Assembly (NCBI RefSeq): GCF_009017415.1
Contig: NC_092410.1
Span: 3,782,001-3,846,000, forward strand
Reading direction: 5' to 3'
Length of the DNA stretch: 64,000 nucleotides
DNA from: Aspergillus flavus
Lineage: Eukaryota > Ascomycota > Eurotiomycetes > Eurotiales > Aspergillaceae
In this document: positions 22,686-31,476 of the stretch, in pieces
Position numbering within the stretch: the first letter of the stretch is position 1
Layout: each line of letters starts with the position of its first letter
Translations under genes and position numbers: made by a program
The notes under the pieces: model-generated
Told to the model about the DNA's origin: nothing
What the model saw: only the letters and a program-made list of their open reading frames with translations
The model's database searches: none

Positions 22686-24497
22686 TCACTGTCTGTCCAG
22701 TGTGGCCCGAAATGCTGGGGGAGTCACTGCCGTAGCCCGTCCATCCTGGTCAACGTCAAACACAAGCAGTGACAGACTCTGACCACCGTATAGTGTACTA
22801 TCGAGTAGATAGAGGTCGTTGACATCGTACAGTCGCGATACGAGTCTTTGCGGCGATCCAACTGCTGTTTCCGTCGTCGGGGTGTAAGGGCGGAACGCCA
22901 CCTTTCCAGTGGTCCCAGCGGCAGAAATGGTAGGTACCAGTCTCGTGTCCTTGCCACCGAGAATTGACGCCAAATATGGCATGATATCGGTGCCGTTGCT
23001 GATCCAGGAGGTGACTACCAGACCGGGTGAGGGCCGCGTCGGCGGACTCAAGGCCAAAGTCAAGGACGAGTTTAGTCCGGCATTGGAGGAACGGTACGTT
23101 CCAACATAGTTGCGCTGGGCTTCCAGAGCGGCTTGATCCATCAAGGCTGGAAGAACGGCGTCAATGACTAAGTCCATCAGGTATGCAGCCGATGCGGACC
23201 GGGTAGTAAGGGAACTTGCGTCGAGGACGCTGAATCCCGCGTCAAAGTCCGGGAAGAATGCCAGAAGACCCCCGTAGTCGCCTGAGTCACCCATTTTAGT
23301 GTAGATATCCGTGACAATTCCTGAGGCCGGATGGACGTAGCGGTAGATCTCCCAGGGCTTCCCCACAGAGTATCGCAGATCTGCGGTATGGGTACCGGGC
23401 TTCATCCACTTGCGGGTCTGATCCGCGGGAAGGAGGGTGGAGTTCAGGATGGCCACGCCGAGCTTTGCGAGATCGTTGGTAGTCGATAACAGGCCACCGG
23501 AGGCTTTAGTAACGCCGGCATCGATCGCAAATCCTTCGATAGGTCCTGCAATGACCGAGCGCGCACGGTTCGGGTCGTTCTCAGCCGGAGGGTCACTGAG
23601 AGAGGAGGTCATTCCCAGAGGCTCGAAGACGATCTCCTGATAGACTTGATCGATGGACTTGCCGGTGAGGTTCGCGATTGCCATGCCTAGTAAAATATAC
23701 CCGTTATTGGCATATTGTGGGCTTCCCCAGGGGAGGAAGACGGGAGAGTTATCAGCCTCCGCTTCCGTATAGGGGACCTCAGCGCAGACAGGTCGGTTAC
23801 CTCCCCAGCAAGCTGGCCAGAGGGATGGGTCGCTTTCATTTAGAGGGGGTAGACCCAAGAAGGTGGGATCAGTTTCGGCCGGGTCAGTTATGTTCAACGC
23901 CCTGGAGACAACGTAGCTGGCTAATAGCTCCACATTTCCCCCACGGGGGATGCCTCCCATCTGTGACGCGATTGCGCTGAGGGTGATCTTATCCCACTGA
24001 GTGTCATACACAGGTTGAAAGTCACTGGACTTCTCCCGGACGAAATCCGCCATCTCCGGGAAGATGTCGGTGAGTGGCCGGTCCCAGTCTCTGCTGTCTA
24101 GTTCTAGAAGACCCGCAAAGACAGTAATAAGTTTCGAGACACTAGCCATCCGATAGATGCTATCTCCATCTACTTTGTTTATCCCCACTGAGGAATTCGC
24201 GACTTCGGCGCTAGTGTGGTGAATTTGGAGATGCTGCTGGGCTACTGGGTCATGGGTCGAGAACATGCCAACGGAGAAGGTCACATCTCTCAATTGGGAT
24301 AATTCGCTGTTATCACTTGCATTGCGACGACTAAGACTCGCTTTCAGGGTTGAGTCTAGCTTCTTCCAGCTGGCGGCGACACGGCTGGAATCGCTGGTGA
24401 GGTCTCGAGGGGCTGGGTAGCTTGGACCCAGAAATTGAGCCAGTACTCCAGGAGCGCAGAGAGAAGCGAGGGGAAGAGCACAATGTAGTAGACGCAT
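22686..24497 (-). CDS. Secreted serine beta-lactamase-fold protein
   Basis: A single exon from the ATG at 24497 encodes 603 residues; an in-frame upstream ATG at 24533 would only add a non-hydrophobic leader. A signal peptide (MRLLHCALPLASLCAPGVLA) precedes a beta-lactamase/transpeptidase-like domain. The nucleophile motif Ser119-Val-Ser-Lys122 sits in YRMASVSKLIT, and a YAN triad lies in PQYANNGYIL. A C-terminal beta-rich region starts near residue 460, as in fungal LACTB-like and esterase-type members. Several NxS/T sites suggest glycosylation. Such proteins hydrolyse esters, peptides or lactam-like rings; the natural substrate is unknown. No biosynthetic genes lie next to it, so a role in a metabolite cluster is not supported. 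Confidence 0.85.
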   Translation of the reverse strand: MRLLHCALPLASLCAPGVLAQFLGPSYPAPRDLTSDSSRVAASWKKLDSTLKASLSRRNASDNSELSQLRDVTFSVGMFSTHDPVAQQHLQIHHTSAEVANSSVGINKVDGDSIYRMASVSKLITVFAGLLELDSRDWDRPLTDIFPEMADFVREKSSDFQPVYDTQWDKITLSAIASQMGGIPRGGNVELLASYVVSRALNITDPAETDPTFLGLPPLNESDPSLWPACWGGNRPVCAEVPYTEAEADNSPVFLPWGSPQYANNGYILLGMAIANLTGKSIDQVYQEIVFEPLGMTSSLSDPPAENDPNRARSVIAGPIEGFAIDAGVTKASGGLLSTTNDLAKLGVAILNSTLLPADQTRKWMKPGTHTADLRYSVGKPWEIYRYVHPASGIVTDIYTKMGDSGDYGGLLAFFPDFDAGFSVLDASSLTTRSASAAYLMDLVIDAVLPALMDQAALEAQRNYVGTYRSSNAGLNSSLTLALSPPTRPSPGLVVTSWISNGTDIMPYLASILGGKDTRLVPTISAAGTTGKVAFRPYTPTTETAVGSPQRLVSRLYDVNDLYLLDSTLYGGQSLSLLVFDVDQDGRATAVTPPAFRATLDRQ

Positions 24498-25264
24498 ATT
24501 GATCTCCAATATGTGAGTGTTGGTCCCGATCAAGTTGAAGTTGTTCGGTCTAGATGCATATCGGATGAATAGTCTTCAGCCCTCTACTTATAGCTAGGGA
24601 TGAAAGAGTCTCATATTTACATGACGTATGCAGACTGCCAGCATTGCCTCGCTATCGGAGGATTTAAAAGGTTGCATTGTCGGATTGCCCTTTCCTACAG
24701 GGCTGTGCGTCGACGATACAATTGGGAGGAAATGAGCAGGAGGTCTCCTGATTGGTGCCCGGTGGCACGCTGAAAAGGGAACGGTACAATATCACGTGTA
24801 GCGCTAGTCCCAAAGCAGATTGATGTGTCGCTTGGCGGATTGCCTTATAAACCTGAGGCACCGACACTAACCCGTCTTGGCCCAACGCAGCGCTCGTGTT
24901 TTGAACCTGATGAAGGTGGCTGTGAGGACCGACAGCTCATCTTGCGTAAGCTCGTCCGTGCGACTAAGCCTTAGTCTTGACATGTTAGAATCCAAGTTGG
25001 TCCCGGTTGTGCCGTGTCCCCAACGAGACTTCCTTCGTCCAGAACGAGTAGTAACATTCAAGGGCCTCTGAGGAACCGATGAACAAGACTAGTACTAATG
25101 TGCTGGTGGATGCACAAGGCTGAGTTGAAGCACAATGAAAAGAATTGGTATTTGTTACGGTTGTCACATGACTGTCTTCTCTGCTGTATGGGTCTACTCT
25201 TAGTATTTGCCAACTATTTTTTCTGATGCGAATTGAAGCCCTCCATATCCTCCGGCCTTCATTA
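24498..25264. other. Intergenic between the lactamase-fold gene and the BCS1-like gene
   Basis: This contains the lactamase-fold gene's promoter and the 3' flank of the BCS1-like gene. Short frames on both strands do not look like protein. Nothing else is seen. Confidence 0.6.
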
Positions 25265-26950
25265 TTATTCTATCCCATTGGGCTGCTTGTTCTCCTCGTC
25301 TGATGATTCTTCGTCCGACTCACTCTCCGAGCTAGAGGATCCCTCCTCCTTCTCTTCGCCGGACTCATCCTTGCTCTCCTTTTCTTCCTTGTCCTTCTTG
25401 CCCTTCTTCCCCTTCCTGTCCTTCTTATCCTTCTTGTCCTCCTCCTTTGACTCTGTTTCGGCATCCTTCTTCTTCTTCTCTTCCAGTGTTTTCTCCCCCC
25501 ACGATTCTACATGTGCGATGGCATCCAATGGGGAGCTTTTGTGACACAGCAGATAGCCTTGGATCTCCGCAGGCGAAAATGTGAGTTCTGGGATTTTCTC
25601 GGCAAAGGTGGCCGCCAGCTGCTCCATGTCCACTTCCGGACTTTCAGGACGGCTCAGGGCGTGGTCAGCAGCTGGGAGCAGAGGGACCTTTTCGGCTGTC
25701 GAAGTTAGCAACAGCGCATCAGTCTCACTGTCCTCCAGGTGTGAGTCAATGCTCGGAAGGACGTCTCGGAATAGGTTCTGAAACATCTGCATCATCAGAT
25801 TGCGATTGGCCAGCTTGAACTCGATCTGGTAATCCACCCGACCCGGCCGAATGAGGGCTGGATCGAGATTCTCTTGGTGATTGGTGGTCATGACAAGCAC
25901 GCGGCCTTCCTGCGCGGCTACGCCATCGATCGTATTAAGCAAGGCCGAGAGTGAGATCTTGTTGTTCCCCTTTCGCTTCTTTTTTGACTCATCACCGCGT
26001 CGACTAGTCACTTCGTTCGTGTCGATATCTTCTAGGAGCACCAGACATCGGCGGGGCAACTCTTGGAAGAGCTGTGCCAACGCGTCTTCGGTGAGCTGGG
26101 TGGCATTCAGGTCCAGGATATACACGTTCAATCCGAGGAACCCTGCCGCTGCGAAGGCGAGACTCGACTTGCCCGTGCCGGGTGGGCCGTAAAACAGGTA
26201 GCCGCGGCGGTATGGGATGCCTCGATCGCTGTACCATCGCATAGTGCTGGGGTGGAGATACTGCTGAACGTCTTGGATAAAGGCGGTCTTCTCTTCATGG
26301 TCCAGGATGACGGTGGATAATGGTCTGGCAGGACGCGCTGTCGAACGAGCCCAATAGAAGTCGTTGTCATAGGATCTCTTCGCGCCGCGATAAATCACGG
26401 TCTTACCCTTTTCTTTCTGTGAGTATTCCACGCGAGCTTCCAGCAGCAACTGCTTCAGAATGGATGCATTCCATCCGAGACATGAAATGCGGAGTTTGTC
26501 GGTGCGCGTATAGAGCATGGTCCCACGTTCCTCGATCTGCCGGGTGAGTGCCAGGCATCGACCACCATACCTGAAATAGTGGATGCCTTCGGAAGGCGAC
26601 CACAGCAGTTGACGCGTATTCGACAACGAGGCCTTCCATTCGGTGTCGGAGGCTTCCGCGTCCAGCATGTCGTCAAACTCGCCATCGTCGGAGTCCTCGC
26701 TGAAGTAATCCAGGCCACTACTGAGGGAGGTGCTCGCGATGAGGCGATTCTTGCTTTCATTAAACCGCTGCTTTGTTAACCAAAACAGGAGATAGTTGTA
26801 GGCATCGTCGTGTGATTGTACTTCGACGGTGGAATACAAGAGATGTAGCGGTAAGCTGCCCACCTGGTCCAGAAGACTTTTCGCGAGATATGATCCGACG
26901 GCAAAATACGAGAAGTAGAAGAACTTCCCGAAGGATGAAGAAGGCTCCAT
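25265..26950 (-). CDS. BCS1-like AAA ATPase
   Basis: A single exon from the ATG at 26950 (context CCCACCATGG) encodes 561 residues. The open frame extends further upstream without an ATG. An N-terminal hydrophobic segment (FFYFSYFAVGSYLAKSLL) is followed by the BCS1_N region (YYGGRCLALTR-like GIHYFRYGG). The AAA module has Walker A GPPGTGKSS, Walker B LVLLEDID, the SGLLNTIDG-like LSALLNTIDGV, sensor-1 MTTNH and arginine-finger RPGRVD. Canonical Bcs1 inserts the Rieske protein of complex III in the inner mitochondrial membrane. This is one of the expanded fungal paralogues rather than clearly the orthologue. The last ~85 residues are an extreme Lys/Glu/Asp/Ser tail (KKKKDAETESKEEDKKDKKD...), absent from canonical Bcs1. 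Confidence 0.87.
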   Translation of the reverse strand: MEPSSSFGKFFYFSYFAVGSYLAKSLLDQVGSLPLHLLYSTVEVQSHDDAYNYLLFWLTKQRFNESKNRLIASTSLSSGLDYFSEDSDDGEFDDMLDAEASDTEWKASLSNTRQLLWSPSEGIHYFRYGGRCLALTRQIEERGTMLYTRTDKLRISCLGWNASILKQLLLEARVEYSQKEKGKTVIYRGAKRSYDNDFYWARSTARPARPLSTVILDHEEKTAFIQDVQQYLHPSTMRWYSDRGIPYRRGYLFYGPPGTGKSSLAFAAAGFLGLNVYILDLNATQLTEDALAQLFQELPRRCLVLLEDIDTNEVTSRRGDESKKKRKGNNKISLSALLNTIDGVAAQEGRVLVMTTNHQENLDPALIRPGRVDYQIEFKLANRNLMMQMFQNLFRDVLPSIDSHLEDSETDALLLTSTAEKVPLLPAADHALSRPESPEVDMEQLAATFAEKIPELTFSPAEIQGYLLCHKSSPLDAIAHVESWGEKTLEEKKKKDAETESKEEDKKDKKDRKGKKGKKDKEEKESKDESGEEKEEGSSSSESESDEESSDEENKQPNGIE

Positions 26951-27811
26951 GGTGGGAAAGACGAGGGAGAGGAAGAATTTCCCACGGCCACCCACGGCGT
27001 GTAGGAGCTGAGAAAGTAGGTGATACAAAAACCCGAGGAGGAGAGTGAAGACAAATGAAGTCGTATTTAAACATGTCCAGCCTCGTCTGCTGCCTCAGGC
27101 TAACCTGAGTCACTTCTGAGGCTGAGGTTTGGCTGCCTAACCTCACATGACTTTTGTGTTACCTTTTTTTAAATCAAGTCTTGATTCTTGCGTTAAGTCA
27201 TTGCGGTGTTGATCTCACCAGTTCAGGTGTCCAACTGTTTCTTTACGTAGTATTCATGATAGTATCCGAGACGAGCAATTTTGAACAGGACTAAATCACA
27301 CGGAGCCACGTGAACTGTCAGTCCCAAATAGTGCTTCAACGCATGGAGGTTGGCCCGATAAGCAATAACGGGACCCACGGAAGCTACAGTCTAGTCTTTA
27401 TTCGGTTTATGCTTGCCAGGTGGCTGCCTACGTGTGACGTCATTTCAGCTCCAGATATCCCGTCCGGCGTCCGGGCTCATTCTGATATCTAGAGTGAGGC
27501 TCCTCGTGTGAGGGTGGCGTGGGAAGAATGGAACTCAATATTAAGCTTATCTAAGTTGAAAGTAAATCGAGGATATCCGCTTCAGAGCAACGTGGAAGTA
27601 CTACTAATTTATCTGTTGCAGCCACGAAAGATAATAGCAAAGCTTCCACATGAATTGGCCAAGAAATACACGCTCATCGAACGAACATATCAAGCAACAA
27701 TGTTAGATTTTCCATAATTCCTTATTAGCAGGATCCGCATTTTCCCAGCGCGGACATGTTTAGCGACGAGTCCACCTTCGACCAGAAACAACAAGCATCA
27801 AGGGTTGATCA
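26951..27811. other. Promoter of the BCS1-like gene and unannotated DNA
   Basis: No gene is supported. Frames at 27310-27492 and 27508-27717 have unremarkable composition and no introns that extend them. The BCS1-like promoter lies at the left edge. Confidence 0.55.
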
Positions 27812-28202
27812 CTAGGAGATCATCCAGCTCGAATTCCACCTCCCTCCCTTGGCCTCCAGCCCCAGATATCCGGGCGCACTCTGCTCGATGATGCGGACCC
27901 ACAGGTCCCGAGATCCATAGCCCGGATAGAGGAACTTGTTGGCCCGTCGGGTTGACTCCAAGAGCTCGAGGTTGGGAAGATCCATATCCAAGCTATATCT
28001 CTTGTTAGAAGAAGAAAAAAGCGAGCCAGGATTGCTGGGGAAAGAGAGACAACGTACAGTTCATTATACTGCGGTGGGCCCCCGATGCCCGACGATTTCG
28101 CTGAGATACCGACCGTACGAACAGCAACCACCCCTTGGCCTGTTCCGCGACCTCTTCCCGGTCCAAATCCGTCGGATGCAGGCGGATCTTGGGAATGCCC
28201 AT
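27812..28202 (-). CDS. Small conserved-looking protein, middle exon uncertain
   Basis: The minus strand reads MGIPKIRLHPTDLDREEVAEQAKGWLLFVRS from the ATG at 28202. Its end reads LDMDLPNLELLESTRRANKFLYPGYGSRDLWVRIIEQ and stops at TAG 27814-27812. Both parts look strongly protein-like. A clear intron (GTACGT...ATATAG, about 28054-27986) joins QYNEL to LDMDLP. Upstream of QYNEL the frames disagree: either a 41-nt intron starting GTATCT and ending CCGCAG joins RS to YNEL, or there is a 1-nt frameshift and the protein contained GGPPQYNEL. I do not recognise the family; it would be about 100-115 residues, soluble, without signal peptide. Confidence 0.5.
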
Positions 28203-28637
28203 TGGTCAAGACGCTTGTGATGTCAGCTGTAACATTTCGTTTTGGTATTTAGGACTGGTGAATAGATATATTCCACTTGATACCCGGGAACGAATATATA
28301 CGTGAGGTTCTCTTGTATATGCCGTTGCTCTATTTGAAACAGAGACACCTCGAGCCGAAGACCAACTGCTTTGAGATATTGGTAGAGTCTGTATCTAATA
28401 ACAGGTCCACGTCTACAATGATTGCCTTTTCTGGACAGGTGAATATACATCATGCCTGAGGCCAACTACCCACGTGCCAAGGTCGACCGAAAAGGGGATA
28501 GTCTGGGGATCTGCGACCTGACGCAATCACGCAATCGGCAATTAGCTCAAGACATAGTGATTGATATAATTCTTGGGACATTCTTTCCACCTTCAACCTC
28601 AATTGACCCTCTCAACTCTTAATTACCACCCTTCACA
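28203..28637. other. Divergent intergenic region before the peroxiredoxin gene
   Basis: No gene seen. The last 80 bp before the peroxiredoxin start are a pyrimidine-rich C/T tract (TTCTTTCCACCTTCAACC...), a common core-promoter feature in Aspergillus. Confidence 0.55.
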
Positions 28638-29560
28638 ATGGCATCTATCCTTCCTCGTGCCGGCTTCCGAGCATTCACTGCCCTTCCCCGGGCTGTTGCC
28701 CTCCCCAGGGTCTCCCTCGCCTCCAAGCTTCCCCGCGCACAGCCTCTGGCGCAGCCCATCGCTCGCCGTTTCGTCTCCAACATCCCCCAAGAGCAGCCCC
28801 GACTGCGTCTCGGATCCACTGGTACGGATGGCTAGATTGCATGAAGTTTCGTAGCTGACCATTGACATAGCTCCGAACTTCAAGGCCCAAACCACCCATG
28901 GAGAGATCGATTTCCACGAGTTCATCGGCGACAGCTGGGCTATCCTCTTCTCCCACCCCGCCGACTTCACCCCCGTCTGCACAACTGAGCTTGGCGCCTT
29001 TGCCAGATTGAAGGGTGAATTTGACCAGCGCGGTGTCAAGATGATCGGACTGGTGAGCTAGTCGTGAATGCCATACAATGCTAAACGTCTTCCGACTAAC
29101 CAATGCGAACCTTTGGCTACAGAGTGCCGACAAACTTGACTCCCACGGTGAGTGGGTGAAAGACATCAACGAGGTCGGCAACACCAACGTTCAATTCCCC
29201 ATCATCGCCGATCCCGACCGTAAAGTCGCTTTCCTCTATGACATGATCGACCAGCGGGACCTTGACAACATCGCCGAGAAGGGCATTCCTTTCACCATCC
29301 GTGCCGTTTTCATCATCGACCCCGCCAAGAAGATCCGTCTGACTATGCTCTACCCGGCCTCGACTGGCAGAAACTCCGCCGAGGTGTTGCGTGTTATTGA
29401 CGCTCTGCAGACCGCGGATAAGAAGGGCATCGCGACCCCTATCGACTGGACGGTCGGGGAGGACGTGATCGTGCCCCCCTCCGTGTCGACTGAGGATGCG
29501 AAGAAGAAGTTCGGCGAGGTCCGCGAGCTGAAGCCCTACCTGCGTTACACCAAGGCCTAG
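28638..29560 (+). CDS. Mitochondrial 1-Cys peroxiredoxin (Prx1/Prdx6 type)
   Basis: Exons 28638-28821, 28871-29052 and 29123-29560 encode 267 residues. The first ~47 residues are rich in Arg/Ala/Pro and lack acids ([20 protein letters not shown]...ARRFVSN), a typical mitochondrial presequence. The catalytic motif [13 protein letters not shown] places the peroxidatic Cys at 98. It is the only cysteine in the entire protein, so this is a strict 1-Cys enzyme needing an external thiol (glutathione/thioredoxin system). The C-terminal dimer domain ends YLRYTKA. It reduces H2O2 and organic hydroperoxides in mitochondria. All introns are short with canonical borders. Confidence 0.95.
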
Positions 29561-30170
29561 ACGCAGTGTCCCTGTATTAAAAGCTGTACGATAAAACGTA
29601 TAATAGAATGGAATGACTTGACATCATGATTTGGTGGTACTTTCGTTGCGCCTCTGGAATCTACGCGAAAATGAATGAAATTGACGAGTACTAAACTGTC
29701 CAACACTGATGTTGACAAACAACATCGAGGAAGATCAGCTCACTTATTCAATAAGGAGGTAGGGTTTCATATCGCGCTGTTAGCGCTGTCAAGGCGAGTA
29801 GTCGCCAATCCGAGTCTCTGGGCGAAGGCTTTGCTTTGCTTCATCGGGCCGGAAGGGTCCGTTTCTATGCGCAGTGAAACTGTGAAAGACCATTAGGCAT
29901 ACACTAACCGAGTAAAGGATCAGCGGGAGAAATTAAAGTCAGATAGAACAGCTCATAAGTTCTCCATTTCCCCCACGACCCCGCAGGTCCCAAGCTGGAG
30001 ATGTGAGACCGGAACCGAAGTGTGGTTGTTCCGCCGGAACCGTGATGCCGATGAACATACTACTTATTTCAATAGGCCCTTCAGCGATTATAAGGATGCA
30101 GTTTAAATCTTCCTTTTTTCATTTCTCCAGATTCACCCCTGAATACCTTGTTTAGAGTTTAGGGAGCAAA
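29561..30170 (+). promoter_or_regulatory. Promoter of the polyol dehydrogenase with 13-bp inverted repeat and CreA-type sites
   Basis: Upstream of the 30171 start codon lies GTTCCGCCGGAAC at 30028-30040 (143-131 bp before ATG), an everted repeat GTTCCG-C-CGGAAC. A half-like CCGGAACC lies at 30009-30016. Two hexamers matching the CreA consensus SYGGRG on the minus strand sit at 29971-29976 (CCCCAC) and 29979-29984 (CCCCGC). The exact 13-mer recurs in the transporter promoter. Zn2Cys6 regulators typically bind paired CGG triplets, so this is the likely target of the neighbouring regulator (inference), under carbon repression. The first part of the interval is the peroxiredoxin 3' flank, with no gene. 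Confidence 0.6.
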
Positions 30171-31390
30171 ATGGCTACAGATACTCATCCCGTATGTTGA
30201 TCGATCCTGATCTTCTTCCATCCGCTGACCAGTCTCACAGACGATCAACAAAGCTTCCGTACTCCGCCCCGGCGGCTCATTTTACTATGAAGATAGAGAG
30301 AAACCTTCATTAGAATCTGATCGAGATGTGATAGTACGAGTTGTCGCCACCGGTCTCTGTGGCTCCGATGTAAGTAGCCTACCCACGCAGCCTGCATCTC
30401 AAATTCCCACAATAGCTAACAAAGGAACAGGTCCATTACTGGCAACACGGTCGCATCGGTCGCTATGTTGTTGAAAACCCCATAGTTCTCGGCCACGAGT
30501 CCTCCGGCATAGTTGTATCCCGCGGTGCCAAAGCATCCGGCATTGAAGTTGGCGACCGCGTCGCGATCGAGCCCGGAATCGCCTGCAACACCTGCAACCC
30601 ATGTCGCAGTGGTCGGTATAACCTATGCAAGGACATGCGTTTTGCCGCGACTCCCCCATATGACGGAACGCTGTCCACATACTACCGCGTGCCCGTTGAA
30701 TGCTGCTACAAGTTGCCGGAGCATATCTCGCTGCGTGATGGCGCGCTGGTCGAACCGCTCGGAGTTGCGGTGCATGGATGCCGACTGGCAGGGGATCTGC
30801 AGGATAAGTCGGTCATTGTTTTCGGCGCGGGGCCAGTCGGACTGCTTTGCTGCGCTGTTGCGAGTGCGTTCGGTGCGTCGACGGTCGTCGCCGTGGATAT
30901 CGTGGCTGCTCGACTCGAGTCCGCAAGGAAGTACGGGGCTACACATACATACCAGATGAGCGCGGAGAAGTCTCCCGCGCTCAACGCCGATGCCCTAGCA
31001 GCTACAGCGGGACTCATGGATGGCGCTGATGTTGTCCTCGATGCTTCAGGTGCTGAGCCCTGTATCAACTGTGGAATTCATGCGCTGGCGCATGGTGGAA
31101 CCTTCGTGCAAGTCGGACTTGGAAGACCGAATCTGTCCTTACCCGTTGGACAAATCTGCGACAAAGAGGCTGTGTTCAAGGGTAGCTTCCGATACGGGCC
31201 AGGAGATTTCAAACTGGCTGTTGGCTTGCTGAACTCGCGGCGGGTCCGGGTCGATGGGTTGGTCACTCATGAATTCTCTTTCTCGCAGGTCGAGGAAGCG
31301 TTCAAGCATGTTGCTGGCAAGGGGGGTATCAAGAGTGTGATTTACGGACCGGACGTCGATGTCGAAGCTGCAAAGCAAGCTTCAGTATAG
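30171..31390 (+). CDS. Zinc-dependent sorbitol/xylitol-type dehydrogenase
   Basis: Exons 30171-30191, 30241-30369 and 30431-31390 give 369 residues. This is a medium-chain zinc polyol dehydrogenase. Catalytic zinc ligands are in GLCGSDVHYW and GHESSG, with the structural zinc cysteines in CNTCNPCRSGRYNLC. The NAD site is GAGPVGLLC, followed by VAVDIV, whose acidic residue favours NAD over NADP. The family oxidises sorbitol, xylitol or related polyols to ketoses in the cytosol; which polyol cannot be told. The C-terminal FRYGPGDFKLAV fits the sorbitol/xylitol branch. A close paralogue lies at 54502-55702. The converging gene is the Zn2Cys6 regulator, only 86 bp away. This pairing and the shared promoter motif suggest a sorbitol/fructose pathway gene of the local cluster. 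Confidence 0.92.
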
Positions 31391-31476
31391 TATCTCTCCG
31401 TTGGTTTTGCCATACAGTGGATATAGATCTATAGAACTGTACATTAAAAAAAGAAATCAGAAGTACTGCTCATGTC

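Noticed and set aside
22686..24497. Resistance or biosynthetic-cluster role for the lactamase-fold gene
   Set aside because: No NRPS, PKS or tailoring genes are nearby; the family is large and mostly of unknown substrate.
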